Positions 45,005 to 54,439 of a DNA stretch of 64,000 bases are shown here, in pieces; the stretch's first letter is position 1; every line of letters starts with the position of its first letter. Below the pieces are notes generated by a model that saw only the letters and a list, made by a program, of their open reading frames with translations, was not told where the DNA came from and ran no database searches. The position numbers were made by a program, and so were the translations under genes. Source of the stretch: Candidatus Gastranaerophilales bacterium (GTDB lineage: Bacteria; Cyanobacteriota; Vampirovibrionia; Gastranaerophilales; Gastranaerophilaceae); contig CANRMD010000003.1 of the NCBI GenBank assembly GCA_947631645.1, forward strand, positions 1-64,000. The letters run 5' to 3'.

Positions 45005-45355
45005 TTATGATTGAGATTTTTTTACGTTAATTTTATCTATTAAAGGTGTCGCAACTGATAATATTAAAGCTCCGAAAAAACCGCTCCAAAAACCGTCTAT
45101 CTGAAATCCCGGAGATAATTTTGCAACAAGCAAAAATAACAGTGCATTCACAATCAAACTAAATAAACCCAATGTAAATACATTTAATGGCAGCGATATT
45201 AACTGAACTAACGGTCTTACAAAAAGATTAACAATACTGATTATTACAACAACAAACATTGCACTTAAAAACCCCGTTACGGTAATTCCCGGGATTACCC
45301 AAGCTATAAGCATAATCAATAATGCAAAAACAATCCATTTTAATACAAAATTCAT
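45005..45355 (-). CDS. YvlD/phage-holin-family membrane protein, 116 aa
   Basis: Four membrane helices fill the protein. The VRPLVQLISLPLNVFTLGLFSLIVNALLF core (positions about 47-75) is the signature of the small four-helix family related to YvlD. Despite the family name it is not evidence of a prophage. It may support envelope stress responses as suggested for YvlD; that is from family knowledge. Confidence 0.85.
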   Translation of the reverse strand: MNFVLKWIVFALLIMLIAWVIPGITVTGFLSAMFVVVIISIVNLFVRPLVQLISLPLNVFTLGLFSLIVNALLFLLVAKLSPGFQIDGFWSGFFGALILSVATPLIDKINVKKSQS

Positions 45356-45424
45356 AATAATTCTCCTTCAAAAAGAAGATAACACACTTTAATAAAACAA
45401 AAATTATCCTGACGATTATAACCT

Positions 45425-46399
45425 CTATTTATTTAAACTTTGAGCGAGAATATAACCTCTGTCAATAAGTTCAACTTGAAGATTTTTTTCTTTAATTTTA
45501 TCTAAAGTATACGAAATTAATTCAAAAACATAAGGCGGAATATTGTCTTTATTTTCGTTATACCACATCATTTCAACATCAAAAGCAACATATTTAACTC
45601 CCGCCTCAACCGATTTATCAAGCCAAGAATCAATTTCTTCTTTTGATGAATTAACATCAGGAATTAATATAAACTTTGTTTTTACTCTGTCTGCTTGAGG
45701 CTGAACAGACGCATATTTTTTAATATTTTCCCAAACTTGATTATAAAAATCATATCTTTTAACTTTAATAAATGTATCTTGTGTGCCGGAATCAACCGAA
45801 ACAACAATATTCACTTTTCCTAAACGTATCCCATCTTCAACAATTTTGCTGAATTTTGTAGCATTTGTTAAAACTCTGATTGAAGATAAATCATAATCAA
45901 TAAACAACTTAATTAAGTCATCAAATTCTGGAGCAACAGAGGGCTCACCGCCGGCTATTGTAATATGCCCGCCTTTTCTTAAATATCCCTTTTCTGCCAT
46001 ATCTTTTATCGCCGGATAAACATTATATTGCGTTTGATGAGGTTTATCTTTGTCATTTAACCAGCAATATACACAGTGTTCGTTGCATATTGTCCAATTA
46101 TTGAAATTTATAAAAGATATATAATCTTCATCATCCCACTCTTTTTCCTCAAGATAATGGCATCCTCTGCATTCGGGGATAATATCTCCTTTTTTCATCT
46201 GATTTCTGTATCCCCTTTTTATTTTGAAAAAATTTTTCCAATCAATAAGTTCACCGTAATAATTTTCTATAATTTTTTTATAACCTTTATCAGTAGGCGG
46301 AATACGACAGCAAAAATTTATGCTGTCCGTAAAAAAATCTAAACCGTGCTCAATTAAATCACAACTGACATATTTCTTTTTTTTATTGAAAAATTTCAT
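45425..46399 (-). CDS. Radical SAM protein with N-terminal four-Cys motif, copy 2
   Basis: This 324-aa paralogue of the 43211 protein has CNEHCVYC at residues 105-112 and AGGEPS near 150. The N-terminal set is C13, C30 (C31), C77 and C80 (CRGCHYL), with the same 16-residue first spacing as copy 1, and both share ENY.GELIDW..FFK. The ATG at 46399 is preferred to one six codons upstream. It overlaps the recJ 3' end by 17 bases, as the last gene of the fixC operon. Confidence 0.87.
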   Translation of the reverse strand: MKFFNKKKKYVSCDLIEHGLDFFTDSINFCCRIPPTDKGYKKIIENYYGELIDWKNFFKIKRGYRNQMKKGDIIPECRGCHYLEEKEWDDEDYISFINFNNWTICNEHCVYCWLNDKDKPHQTQYNVYPAIKDMAEKGYLRKGGHITIAGGEPSVAPEFDDLIKLFIDYDLSSIRVLTNATKFSKIVEDGIRLGKVNIVVSVDSGTQDTFIKVKRYDFYNQVWENIKKYASVQPQADRVKTKFILIPDVNSSKEEIDSWLDKSVEAGVKYVAFDVEMMWYNENKDNIPPYVFELISYTLDKIKEKNLQVELIDRGYILAQSLNK

Positions 46400-48791
46400 A
46401 ATTTTTATCCATATCATTTTTAATACTTTCTGTTGAAGAATTTAAATAATACTTTTTAAAATTATTAATTGTATTAATTCTTTCAGTAAAAGTTAAATAC
46501 ATATCATCTTGTTTAACTTTAGAAAACTCAACAGGGGTAAAATTTAATATTTTAAAGTTCAATTCATTAATTCTGTCACATTCAATCATATTAACATTTT
46601 CAAAGATTGATAAAGCACAATCAATACTTTCACTGTCTACACCAATTGCATGCGAAACTCTGGTTATATCAAACTCACCGTTCAAATGTGATATTGAATA
46701 TTTTATCATCCCTGACAATTTAGATATAATATCATCGGCATTTAATTCATTTATTTCAAAATTCATAAGATGAACTATTTTTGCATCTGTATTTTTAATT
46801 ATTTTATAAAATTCTTCAATATTACACGGGCAATCAAAAAACATTAACTGTTCTTTATCTACAGGTATATTATCAGTTGAAAATACCAAATTATTTATAT
46901 TTAAAGGAAGATTTAATTTATTTTTTAAACCCGAATTTTCTAAAAAGATTGCTGTTGTTTTTTTTGTAGTATTAATAAAATCTAAAACTTGCATTAATAT
47001 ATTTTTTTTGCGTCTGTGATCCAAAATTTTTAATTCCGACTGCACTTTAAAATTATCAGAATGTATATCATTAAGCATTAATTGCAAATTAATTTTATCA
47101 TTAAACTTATTAATATTAAGAGAAAAAAGAATATCAAGTTTTGAATTAACAGGCAGATTAAAGTCAGGAGTATTCCATTTTACACATTCAAAAGAGCAAG
47201 AATTTTTTGAAACAAACATTTTCAAATGGTTGTTATTCTGTCCCATCATTCTGAAATTATCAAGTAATAAATCATTTGCAACAAATAAAGGAGGAGGATT
47301 TCCTGCTCCAAATGGTTCTAACTTTTCAACAATGTTAAAAGTATCAATATTAATTTCATCAGCCTCCAAAATCATATCAGCCTGAACTGAAACAGACGAA
47401 AAATCAATATCTTGAGCATATTGTTTTATAGAGTCAGAAATTAAATTTTTTAATTTATCAAATGAAATTTTATCAGAATCAAACGCAAAGCCCGCCGCCA
47501 TTTTATGACCGCCAAAGCCTTCAAATAAATCTTTGTGTTCACTTAACAAATTATGAATATTTAACCCCTGAACACTTCTTGCAGAACATCTGATAATATT
47601 TGGATTATTAATATCTGCCGTCATCAAAAATACAGGTTTATTATAAGTTTCTGCTAATTTTGATGCAACAATACCGATAATTCCCAAATGCCAATCTTTA
47701 TTGAAAAGAATTATAGCGTTTTTATTCTGTGATTTTGAAGCTTCATACATACTTCTTGCAGATTTAAAAATTTCATCACATAAATTTTGTCTGAGTGAAT
47801 TTAAATCATTTAAAAGTTTAACCGAATTTTCAATTAATTCATCATCATCGGATATAAGAAGATTTATTGCCACACAAGGGGAGTCAAGCCGTCCTGAGGC
47901 ATTTATTCTTGGTACTACGGTAAAGGCAATTGTATCCGAGTTAATTGTATTAAAATCATTAATTCCCGACGAAATAAGTAATTTTTGAATTCCTTTATGC
48001 CGTCCGCTTTTAATAAGTTCTAAACCCATTGCAACAATACTGCGGTTTTCTCCGATTAATTCAACCACATCACCTATTGTGCCAATCGCTGCGAGCACTA
48101 ACAAATCATGTACATAATCTTCACAATTATACATTTGAAGTAATTTACAAGCCAATTTAAATGCGACCCCGACGCCCGAAAGATAACTTAAACTTTCAAT
48201 TTCTTCAATTGTAAGATTAGAATCAATATTCCCTTGAGCTTTAGGATTTAATACGGCAAATGCATCAGGCAAAATTTCGGGAGCTTCATGGTGATCAGTA
48301 ATAATTACATCTGTTTTAAAGCCTTTTGCAAACGCGACTTCCTGAACATTTGATATTCCGCAATCAACAGTAATAATCAATTTTGATTTTTGTTTTGATA
48401 TAATTTTAACCAATGCTTTTGTATTCAGTCCGTGGCTTTCTACCGCTCTATCCGGCAAATAGAAATCAACATCTGCTCCTATTTTTTTTAAAGTCAAATA
48501 TAATAAAGCAGTCGATGTAACACCATCCGCATCAAAATCACCATATACCGTAATATGTTCTTTATTTTCAATTGCCCTTTTAATTCTGTCTGCCGTTTTT
48601 TGCATATAAATAAAAACATCGGGACTAATAAATTTAGCTTTTAAAGGATTCAAAAAATCATTTATTTTTTTATCCGAATCAATTCCTCTGTTTTTTAACA
48701 ATACGGCAAGCACCCTGTTTCCATCACAAGCTTTAAGTAATTTTTCATCAAGCGTATTTTCTTTTATTTTCCAATTTTTTTTTACAGACAT
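46383..48791 (-). CDS. recJ: Single-stranded-DNA exonuclease RecJ
   Basis: This 802-aa protein has the DHH-family blocks: FDADGVTS (about residue 82), VDCGIS, the DHH motif in ITDHHEAPE and the DHHA1 domain with GGHKMAAGFAF (about 444). The C-terminal 230 residues (about 570-802) are longer than in E. coli RecJ but comparable to the long form seen in other phyla. It works in recombination and repair by 5'-3' degradation. It is operon-linked with the preceding 132-aa gene and the following radical SAM gene. Confidence 0.95.
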   Translation of the reverse strand: MSVKKNWKIKENTLDEKLLKACDGNRVLAVLLKNRGIDSDKKINDFLNPLKAKFISPDVFIYMQKTADRIKRAIENKEHITVYGDFDADGVTSTALLYLTLKKIGADVDFYLPDRAVESHGLNTKALVKIISKQKSKLIITVDCGISNVQEVAFAKGFKTDVIITDHHEAPEILPDAFAVLNPKAQGNIDSNLTIEEIESLSYLSGVGVAFKLACKLLQMYNCEDYVHDLLVLAAIGTIGDVVELIGENRSIVAMGLELIKSGRHKGIQKLLISSGINDFNTINSDTIAFTVVPRINASGRLDSPCVAINLLISDDDELIENSVKLLNDLNSLRQNLCDEIFKSARSMYEASKSQNKNAIILFNKDWHLGIIGIVASKLAETYNKPVFLMTADINNPNIIRCSARSVQGLNIHNLLSEHKDLFEGFGGHKMAAGFAFDSDKISFDKLKNLISDSIKQYAQDIDFSSVSVQADMILEADEINIDTFNIVEKLEPFGAGNPPPLFVANDLLLDNFRMMGQNNNHLKMFVSKNSCSFECVKWNTPDFNLPVNSKLDILFSLNINKFNDKINLQLMLNDIHSDNFKVQSELKILDHRRKKNILMQVLDFINTTKKTTAIFLENSGLKNKLNLPLNINNLVFSTDNIPVDKEQLMFFDCPCNIEEFYKIIKNTDAKIVHLMNFEINELNADDIISKLSGMIKYSISHLNGEFDITRVSHAIGVDSESIDCALSIFENVNMIECDRINELNFKILNFTPVEFSKVKQDDMYLTFTERINTINNFKKYYLNSSTESIKNDMDKNYEIFQ

Positions 48792-48805
48792 AATTTTTAC
48801 TTAAA

Positions 48806-49204
48806 TTATTTTTCTTCTTCTTCAAGTTCCTTTTTTAATGCATCAATATCTTTATCTTCTTTAATTTTATCAATAACCATTTTTGCCATTTCCTTGGCAA
48901 TAATTTTTTGAGTATCTTTAGGAGTATTTTGAAGCATATTTATAGCGGCTCTGACAGTTCTGTCAATATCATACCATCTTGAATTTGCTCTTTCATCCAT
49001 ACCTTCTTCAACCGCTTCAATTATTTCATTTACATCCGAATATTCACTAAAAGCGAGGTTATGTTCAACTATAATTTTAATAAGGTTTAAAGCAACTTTA
49101 ATTTGAGTTTCGTCATCGGAAGCTTCAAGCGTCTTCATAGAACGTGATAAAATAGGATCTTTATCATACCATCTTCTTTGCTTATTATTGTATTCTTCAC
49201 GCAT
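48806..49204 (-). CDS. Hypothetical protein with duplicated RWYD motif, 132 aa
   Basis: The function is not recognised. The protein is acidic and helical, and contains an internal repeat: RRWYDKDPILSRSMKTLEA (about residues 10-28) and SRWYDIDRTVRAAINMLQN (about 75-93) share RWYDxDxxxxxxxxxL. The C-terminus ends in a run of Glu. It lies between fixX (18 bases) and recJ (15 bases) in a compact operon. Confidence 0.75.
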   Translation of the reverse strand: MREEYNNKQRRWYDKDPILSRSMKTLEASDDETQIKVALNLIKIIVEHNLAFSEYSDVNEIIEAVEEGMDERANSRWYDIDRTVRAAINMLQNTPKDTQKIIAKEMAKMVIDKIKEDKDIDALKKELEEEEK

Positions 49205-49221
49205 AATAACCTCTCTTCTTT

Positions 49222-49497
49222 CTAACCGTTTTTAAACTTAACTCCGAACTGTGCATCAGGATATTTCCAAGTGATATTTTTTTTAGGACATGCAATTTTA
49301 CATGCTCCGCACTCCAAACAATTTTCGTATCTTATATGCATTATACATTTATTTTCATCCCAATTATATACTTGTGCCGGACATATATATATGCAAGGTT
49401 TATCAGAACATCTCATACATATATCATTATCAACACAAAGATGACTTTCATTTGATTTATTATATTTTAAAGTTGCTAATTTATCATTAATACTCAT
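49222..49497 (-). CDS. fixX: FixX-type ferredoxin
   Basis: This 91-aa ferredoxin-like protein passes electrons from FixC/ETF-type flavoproteins. Cys groups CMRCSDKPCIYICP and CLECGACKIACP match the FixX family; the first cluster site is degenerate as is usual in FixX. The ATG at 49497 overlaps the fixC stop (ATGA), so both are translated together. An upstream in-frame ATG four codons earlier is less likely. fixA and fixB are absent from the window. Confidence 0.92.
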   Translation of the reverse strand: MSINDKLATLKYNKSNESHLCVDNDICMRCSDKPCIYICPAQVYNWDENKCIMHIRYENCLECGACKIACPKKNITWKYPDAQFGVKFKNG

Positions 49498-50789
49498 TTT
49501 TTTATACATTTCTCCATCGCCAGAAAAGCTAAAGGCAGCATTCTGAATACAACGTTAGATTTTATAACATCTGATAAAAATTTGCAGTATTTAGCTCTTT
49601 TTGGAATTTCATCGGTGCTTGAAAACATTTCAAAGAAATCACATGCAAGTTTTGGGCACAAATTGGTAATAGTTTTTATATTTTTCTTTAAAACTTGAAC
49701 GGTATTATTATGAGTTCTTAAATCTTTAATAATAATACTGTTTTTAAGTTTTTCATAATACAAAGACAAAGTAGATGCGGACAAGTCACCTTTTTCAAGT
49801 GCATAAACAGCAGTTTCTGCCGCCAATTTACCGCTTAACATGGCAAGGTTAGTACCCTCCAAATGTACATTATTAACAAACCCCGCAGCATCACCAACGA
49901 CCATAACTCTGTTATCAAAAACTTTCGGTATATGATTAAAACTTCCCTCCGGTATCATATGAGCACTATATTCAATAGTTTCACCGCCTCTTATATATGA
50001 AGCTATTGTCGGATGCTCTTTTAAATCATCCAACAACTCATAAGGAGATACTTTTTTCTTTTTCAATTCATCAAGACTTACTCCAAAACCCAAAGATAAA
50101 GTATCTTTATTTGTATACATAAAGCCCATGGCAAACATATCTTTTAAAGGTCCGCCAAATATCCTGACGGCACAACCCTCATTTTCATCAAGCTGAAATC
50201 TGTCTTGAAGCTTTTCTTTCGGAAGTTTAATAACTTCTTTAACATTTAAAGTCATATCGGCATCATTAAAATCTTTTCTTAATCCGATTTGTTTTGCCAA
50301 AAGAGAATTTACGCCGTCTGCAATAATTACAATATCAGAATAAAAGTTTTCAAATTGAGTTTTTATTCCGACAACTTTTCCGTTTTCAATTAGAAGCTCT
50401 TTAACCAACGTTTTTGGAGCATAATAAACACCCAAATTTTGAGCCTGTTCAACGCACCATTTATCCCATTTTGCTCTGTTAACAGTAAAAGCTTTATATG
50501 CTCCCTTAGAAGAATACCTGTATGAATACTGAGTTGAATCATAATCTGTTAACATAAATATCTTTTGTTCTGTAATAGAGCGTTCAACGGGTGCAGTTTC
50601 CCAAAATTTAGGAAATATATCCGCAGTTTGTTTAGCATAAATACTTCCTCCGAACATATTTTTTTCACCGGCATTATCAGCTCTGTCAACAAGCAGAACT
50701 TTTTTACCCGCTCTTGCCAATACGACTGCCGCACTAACTCCTGAGGGGCCCGCACCTACTATTATTACCTCTGTTTTATTATTTTCCAT
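49494..50789 (-). CDS. fixC: FixC-family FAD oxidoreductase (ETF-quinone oxidoreductase type)
   Basis: This 431-aa flavoprotein begins EVIIVGAGPSGVSAAVVLARAGKKVLLVDR, a complete FAD-binding Rossmann motif, and has MVVGDAAGFVNNVHLEGTNLAM near residue 295. Together with FixX it moves electrons between ETF (FixAB) and a quinone or ferredoxin. It is the first gene of the operon continuing through fixX, the 132-aa gene, recJ and the radical SAM gene. FixAB must be encoded elsewhere if the system is complete. Confidence 0.93.
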   Translation of the reverse strand: MENNKTEVIIVGAGPSGVSAAVVLARAGKKVLLVDRADNAGEKNMFGGSIYAKQTADIFPKFWETAPVERSITEQKIFMLTDYDSTQYSYRYSSKGAYKAFTVNRAKWDKWCVEQAQNLGVYYAPKTLVKELLIENGKVVGIKTQFENFYSDIVIIADGVNSLLAKQIGLRKDFNDADMTLNVKEVIKLPKEKLQDRFQLDENEGCAVRIFGGPLKDMFAMGFMYTNKDTLSLGFGVSLDELKKKKVSPYELLDDLKEHPTIASYIRGGETIEYSAHMIPEGSFNHIPKVFDNRVMVVGDAAGFVNNVHLEGTNLAMLSGKLAAETAVYALEKGDLSASTLSLYYEKLKNSIIIKDLRTHNNTVQVLKKNIKTITNLCPKLACDFFEMFSSTDEIPKRAKYCKFLSDVIKSNVVFRMLPLAFLAMEKCIKK

Positions 50790-50884
50790 AATAATTATTA
50801 TACATTCTTTACACAGCTTGTAGCAAACTGATTAAAATTGTAAAGTAATTTGATAATAAAATGAATATACACTAAACTATAACC

Positions 50885-52297
50885 ATGCTAAGAAACATTA
50901 TTTTTTTATTTTTTATATTAATTCAATTTTTAATAATAGCAAATGCAAATATTGATGTAGTATATCCTTCTCAAAAAAATACCACTATAAATTCTGATTC
51001 AACTTTTATTTTTGGTAATACAGATGCAAATTCAAAGTTTTATATAAACTCTGAACCTGTTAAATTATGGAATAATAATTTTTTTGTTCATACAATACCG
51101 TTAAAATACGGGAAAAATGAGGTTAAATTTACATCACAAAATAAAGGAAAAGAAGAAACAGTTATTTACACAATAACAAGACCTATCCCAAAGAAATCAG
51201 TACAAGGAAAACCTATAATATTTAAACCGAAAGACGAAAATACATTTTTATATGCAAAAACAGTAAAAGAAAATGCTACGGTCAGATCAAAACCAACAAA
51301 AGCTTCGTCAAGAATAATTGATTTACCTCAAAACGTAATACTATATTTATCAGGTTCAAAAGGTAACTATTATAAAATAGAAGAGTCGGACAATAATGAA
51401 TTTTGGATTGAAAAATCGAATATATCAGTTCCGATTGTAATGCAAAACAGAACAAAAGCAATACTCAAAAAAACAAAACATTACTCTGATGAAAACTACG
51501 ATTACAGCAAATTTTATTTATCACATCCCGTTTTATACACATTAAAACAAAACGGTAATAAAATAAAATTGACATTATACGGAATAGAAACAGTAAAAGA
51601 AGATAAAACAATTTCCCCAAATCTTGAATATACTTTTGAATACGATACCCCAATAATAGGATTTGACGGGTATTATGAAGACGGGAATTTTATATTCCGT
51701 CATGCTAAAAATCCCGAAAACGAGCTGATTAACCCGTTAAAAGATATTAGAATATATGTTGATGCCGGTCATGGCGGGATTGACAAAGGTGCTGTTGGTC
51801 CTACAAGAATAAATGAAAAAGATGTTAACTTAAAAATTGCAAACTATCTGATAGAATACCTTAAAGAAGATGAAGCACAAGTGTCTTATACAAGATTAGA
51901 TGACAGAAAAGTCAGCCTTAATGACAGAGTAAAAAACGCAAAAAGAAATAATGCAACAATATCTATAAGTATACACAATAACTCGCTTCCAAACGGCAAA
52001 AACCCATACATTTCTCACGGAACGGAAGTACATTACTATAACGAAAATGCAAAGCTGTTAGCTGATATAATACAAAAGAATTTAGTCAAAGACCTGAATT
52101 TAAAAGATAACGGCATACACAAATCAAGCTTTGCACTAAATCGAGCTACAAACCCTGTTTCTGTTTTAGTAGAGGTTGCATACATGATTAATCCTGAAGA
52201 ATATATTCTGCTTCAAAATGATAATTTTCAAAAAAATGTTGCAAAATCTATAAAAAACAGTATAGAAAAATATATTTTAAGTGTAAAAAAGTATTAA
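50885..52297 (+). CDS. Secreted N-acetylmuramoyl-L-alanine amidase
   Basis: This 470-aa protein has a signal peptide (about residues 1-20), a beta-rich N-terminal domain, an SH3b-like segment (about 115-170, ATVRSKPTKASSRIIDLP) and a C-terminal amidase_3 domain (about 290-470). Zinc and catalytic residues are visible in YVDAGHGGIDKGA, NEKD, SISIHNNSLP and VLVEVAYMINPEE. It cleaves the amide between MurNAc and the stem peptide, in cell separation or wall turnover. Confidence 0.93.
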   Translation: MLRNIIFLFFILIQFLIIANANIDVVYPSQKNTTINSDSTFIFGNTDANSKFYINSEPVKLWNNNFFVHTIPLKYGKNEVKFTSQNKGKEETVIYTITRPIPKKSVQGKPIIFKPKDENTFLYAKTVKENATVRSKPTKASSRIIDLPQNVILYLSGSKGNYYKIEESDNNEFWIEKSNISVPIVMQNRTKAILKKTKHYSDENYDYSKFYLSHPVLYTLKQNGNKIKLTLYGIETVKEDKTISPNLEYTFEYDTPIIGFDGYYEDGNFIFRHAKNPENELINPLKDIRIYVDAGHGGIDKGAVGPTRINEKDVNLKIANYLIEYLKEDEAQVSYTRLDDRKVSLNDRVKNAKRNNATISISIHNNSLPNGKNPYISHGTEVHYYNENAKLLADIIQKNLVKDLNLKDNGIHKSSFALNRATNPVSVLVEVAYMINPEEYILLQNDNFQKNVAKSIKNSIEKYILSVKKY

Positions 52298-52332
52298 CAT
52301 GCTATAATAAAAAATTAAGAACGGAGAATTAA

Positions 52333-53709
<1,377 letters not shown>

Positions 53710-53724
53710 TTAAACTTTTTTACG

Positions 53725-53760
53725 GAAGCTGTTTTGAATAATTTGAACAGCTTCTGTTTT
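53725..53760 (+). terminator. Likely terminator after gdhA
   Basis: A 9-bp stem GAAGCTGTT/AACAGCTTC with a 12-base loop is followed by TGTTTT. It may also serve the convergent DUF1292 gene whose end lies at 53759. Confidence 0.6.
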
Positions 53761-54025
53761 ATTCATTTATTTCATCTTCAAGTTCTTCAATATATTCTGC
53801 TACTTTATTAAACTCTTCATCGTCTTCAATTGTTTCAAATGTAAATTCTTCACCTTGTTTTTTTAATCTCATAACAAGAATTTCATCTTCATCATTATCT
53901 TGAACTCCAACGGGAAGCAAAAGAGCATATTCTATATCATCAACACTAACAATATCTACAAGTTCAAAAGAAACTTTATTTCCTTGTTCATCAACTGTTT
54001 CAATTAATTGATCCTTATTATCCAT
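53759..54025 (-). CDS. DUF1292 protein, 88 aa
   Basis: The small acidic protein fits DUF1292 (FELVDIVSVDDIEYALLLPV at about residues 20-39 and an EEILVMR-type strand), a family usually encoded next to ruvX in Firmicutes; here it is too, supporting the assignment. Its role is unknown. It is the last gene in the operon 56341-53759. Confidence 0.88.
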   Translation of the reverse strand: MDNKDQLIETVDEQGNKVSFELVDIVSVDDIEYALLLPVGVQDNDEDEILVMRLKKQGEEFTFETIEDDEEFNKVAEYIEELEDEINE

Positions 54026-54034
54026 TATATTTTC

Positions 54035-54439
54035 TCACTTTCTATCTAAGTACTGTTGAAGTATTAAACAGGCACTTTTTAAATCTATAAGCTTTTTATC
54101 TTTTGTATATTTATGTCCGGTTTGAGCAAGAATATATTCTGCCTGTTTACTTGTTAATCTCTCATCTTCAAAAATAATCTCATATTCATCTTTAAAATTT
54201 TGAGTAAAATCAATACAATCTTGAGCTTGAGAGCCTATAGTATTATTCATGTTTTTAGGAAGCCCCGCAACTATTATTTTAATATTATTATCTTTACAAA
54301 GTTTTTTTATTTTTTCAATTGCCAAACTCTCGGGTTCTCTTGTTATAGTTTCAACGGGATGTGCAATGAGCCCCATTATATCACTCATTGCAATTCCTAT
54401 TCTTTTTGTTCCTATATCCAATCCTAATATTTTATTCAT
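54035..54439 (-). CDS. ruvX: Putative pre-16S rRNA nuclease / Holliday junction resolvase YqgF
   Basis: This 134-aa RNase H-fold protein starts ILGLDIGTKRIGIAMSD with the first catalytic Asp at residue 7, contains the IVAGLPKN strand and the second acidic site EDERLTSKQAE (about 92-102), and ends with the C-terminal Asp near LIDLKSACL. It acts in 16S rRNA 5'-end maturation and perhaps in junction resolution. It overlaps the preceding gene by eight bases. Confidence 0.95.
   Translation of the reverse strand: MNKILGLDIGTKRIGIAMSDIMGLIAHPVETITREPESLAIEKIKKLCKDNNIKIIVAGLPKNMNNTIGSQAQDCIDFTQNFKDEYEIIFEDERLTSKQAEYILAQTGHKYTKDKKLIDLKSACLILQQYLDRK

Noticed and set aside
45005-45355. Prophage because of a holin-family name
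   Set aside because: The YvlD-type family is a common chromosomal membrane protein; there are no phage genes around.
46383-48791. RecJ fused to another domain because of its length
   Set aside because: Long RecJ forms of about 800 aa are known and the extra C-terminal part shows no recognisable enzyme motif.
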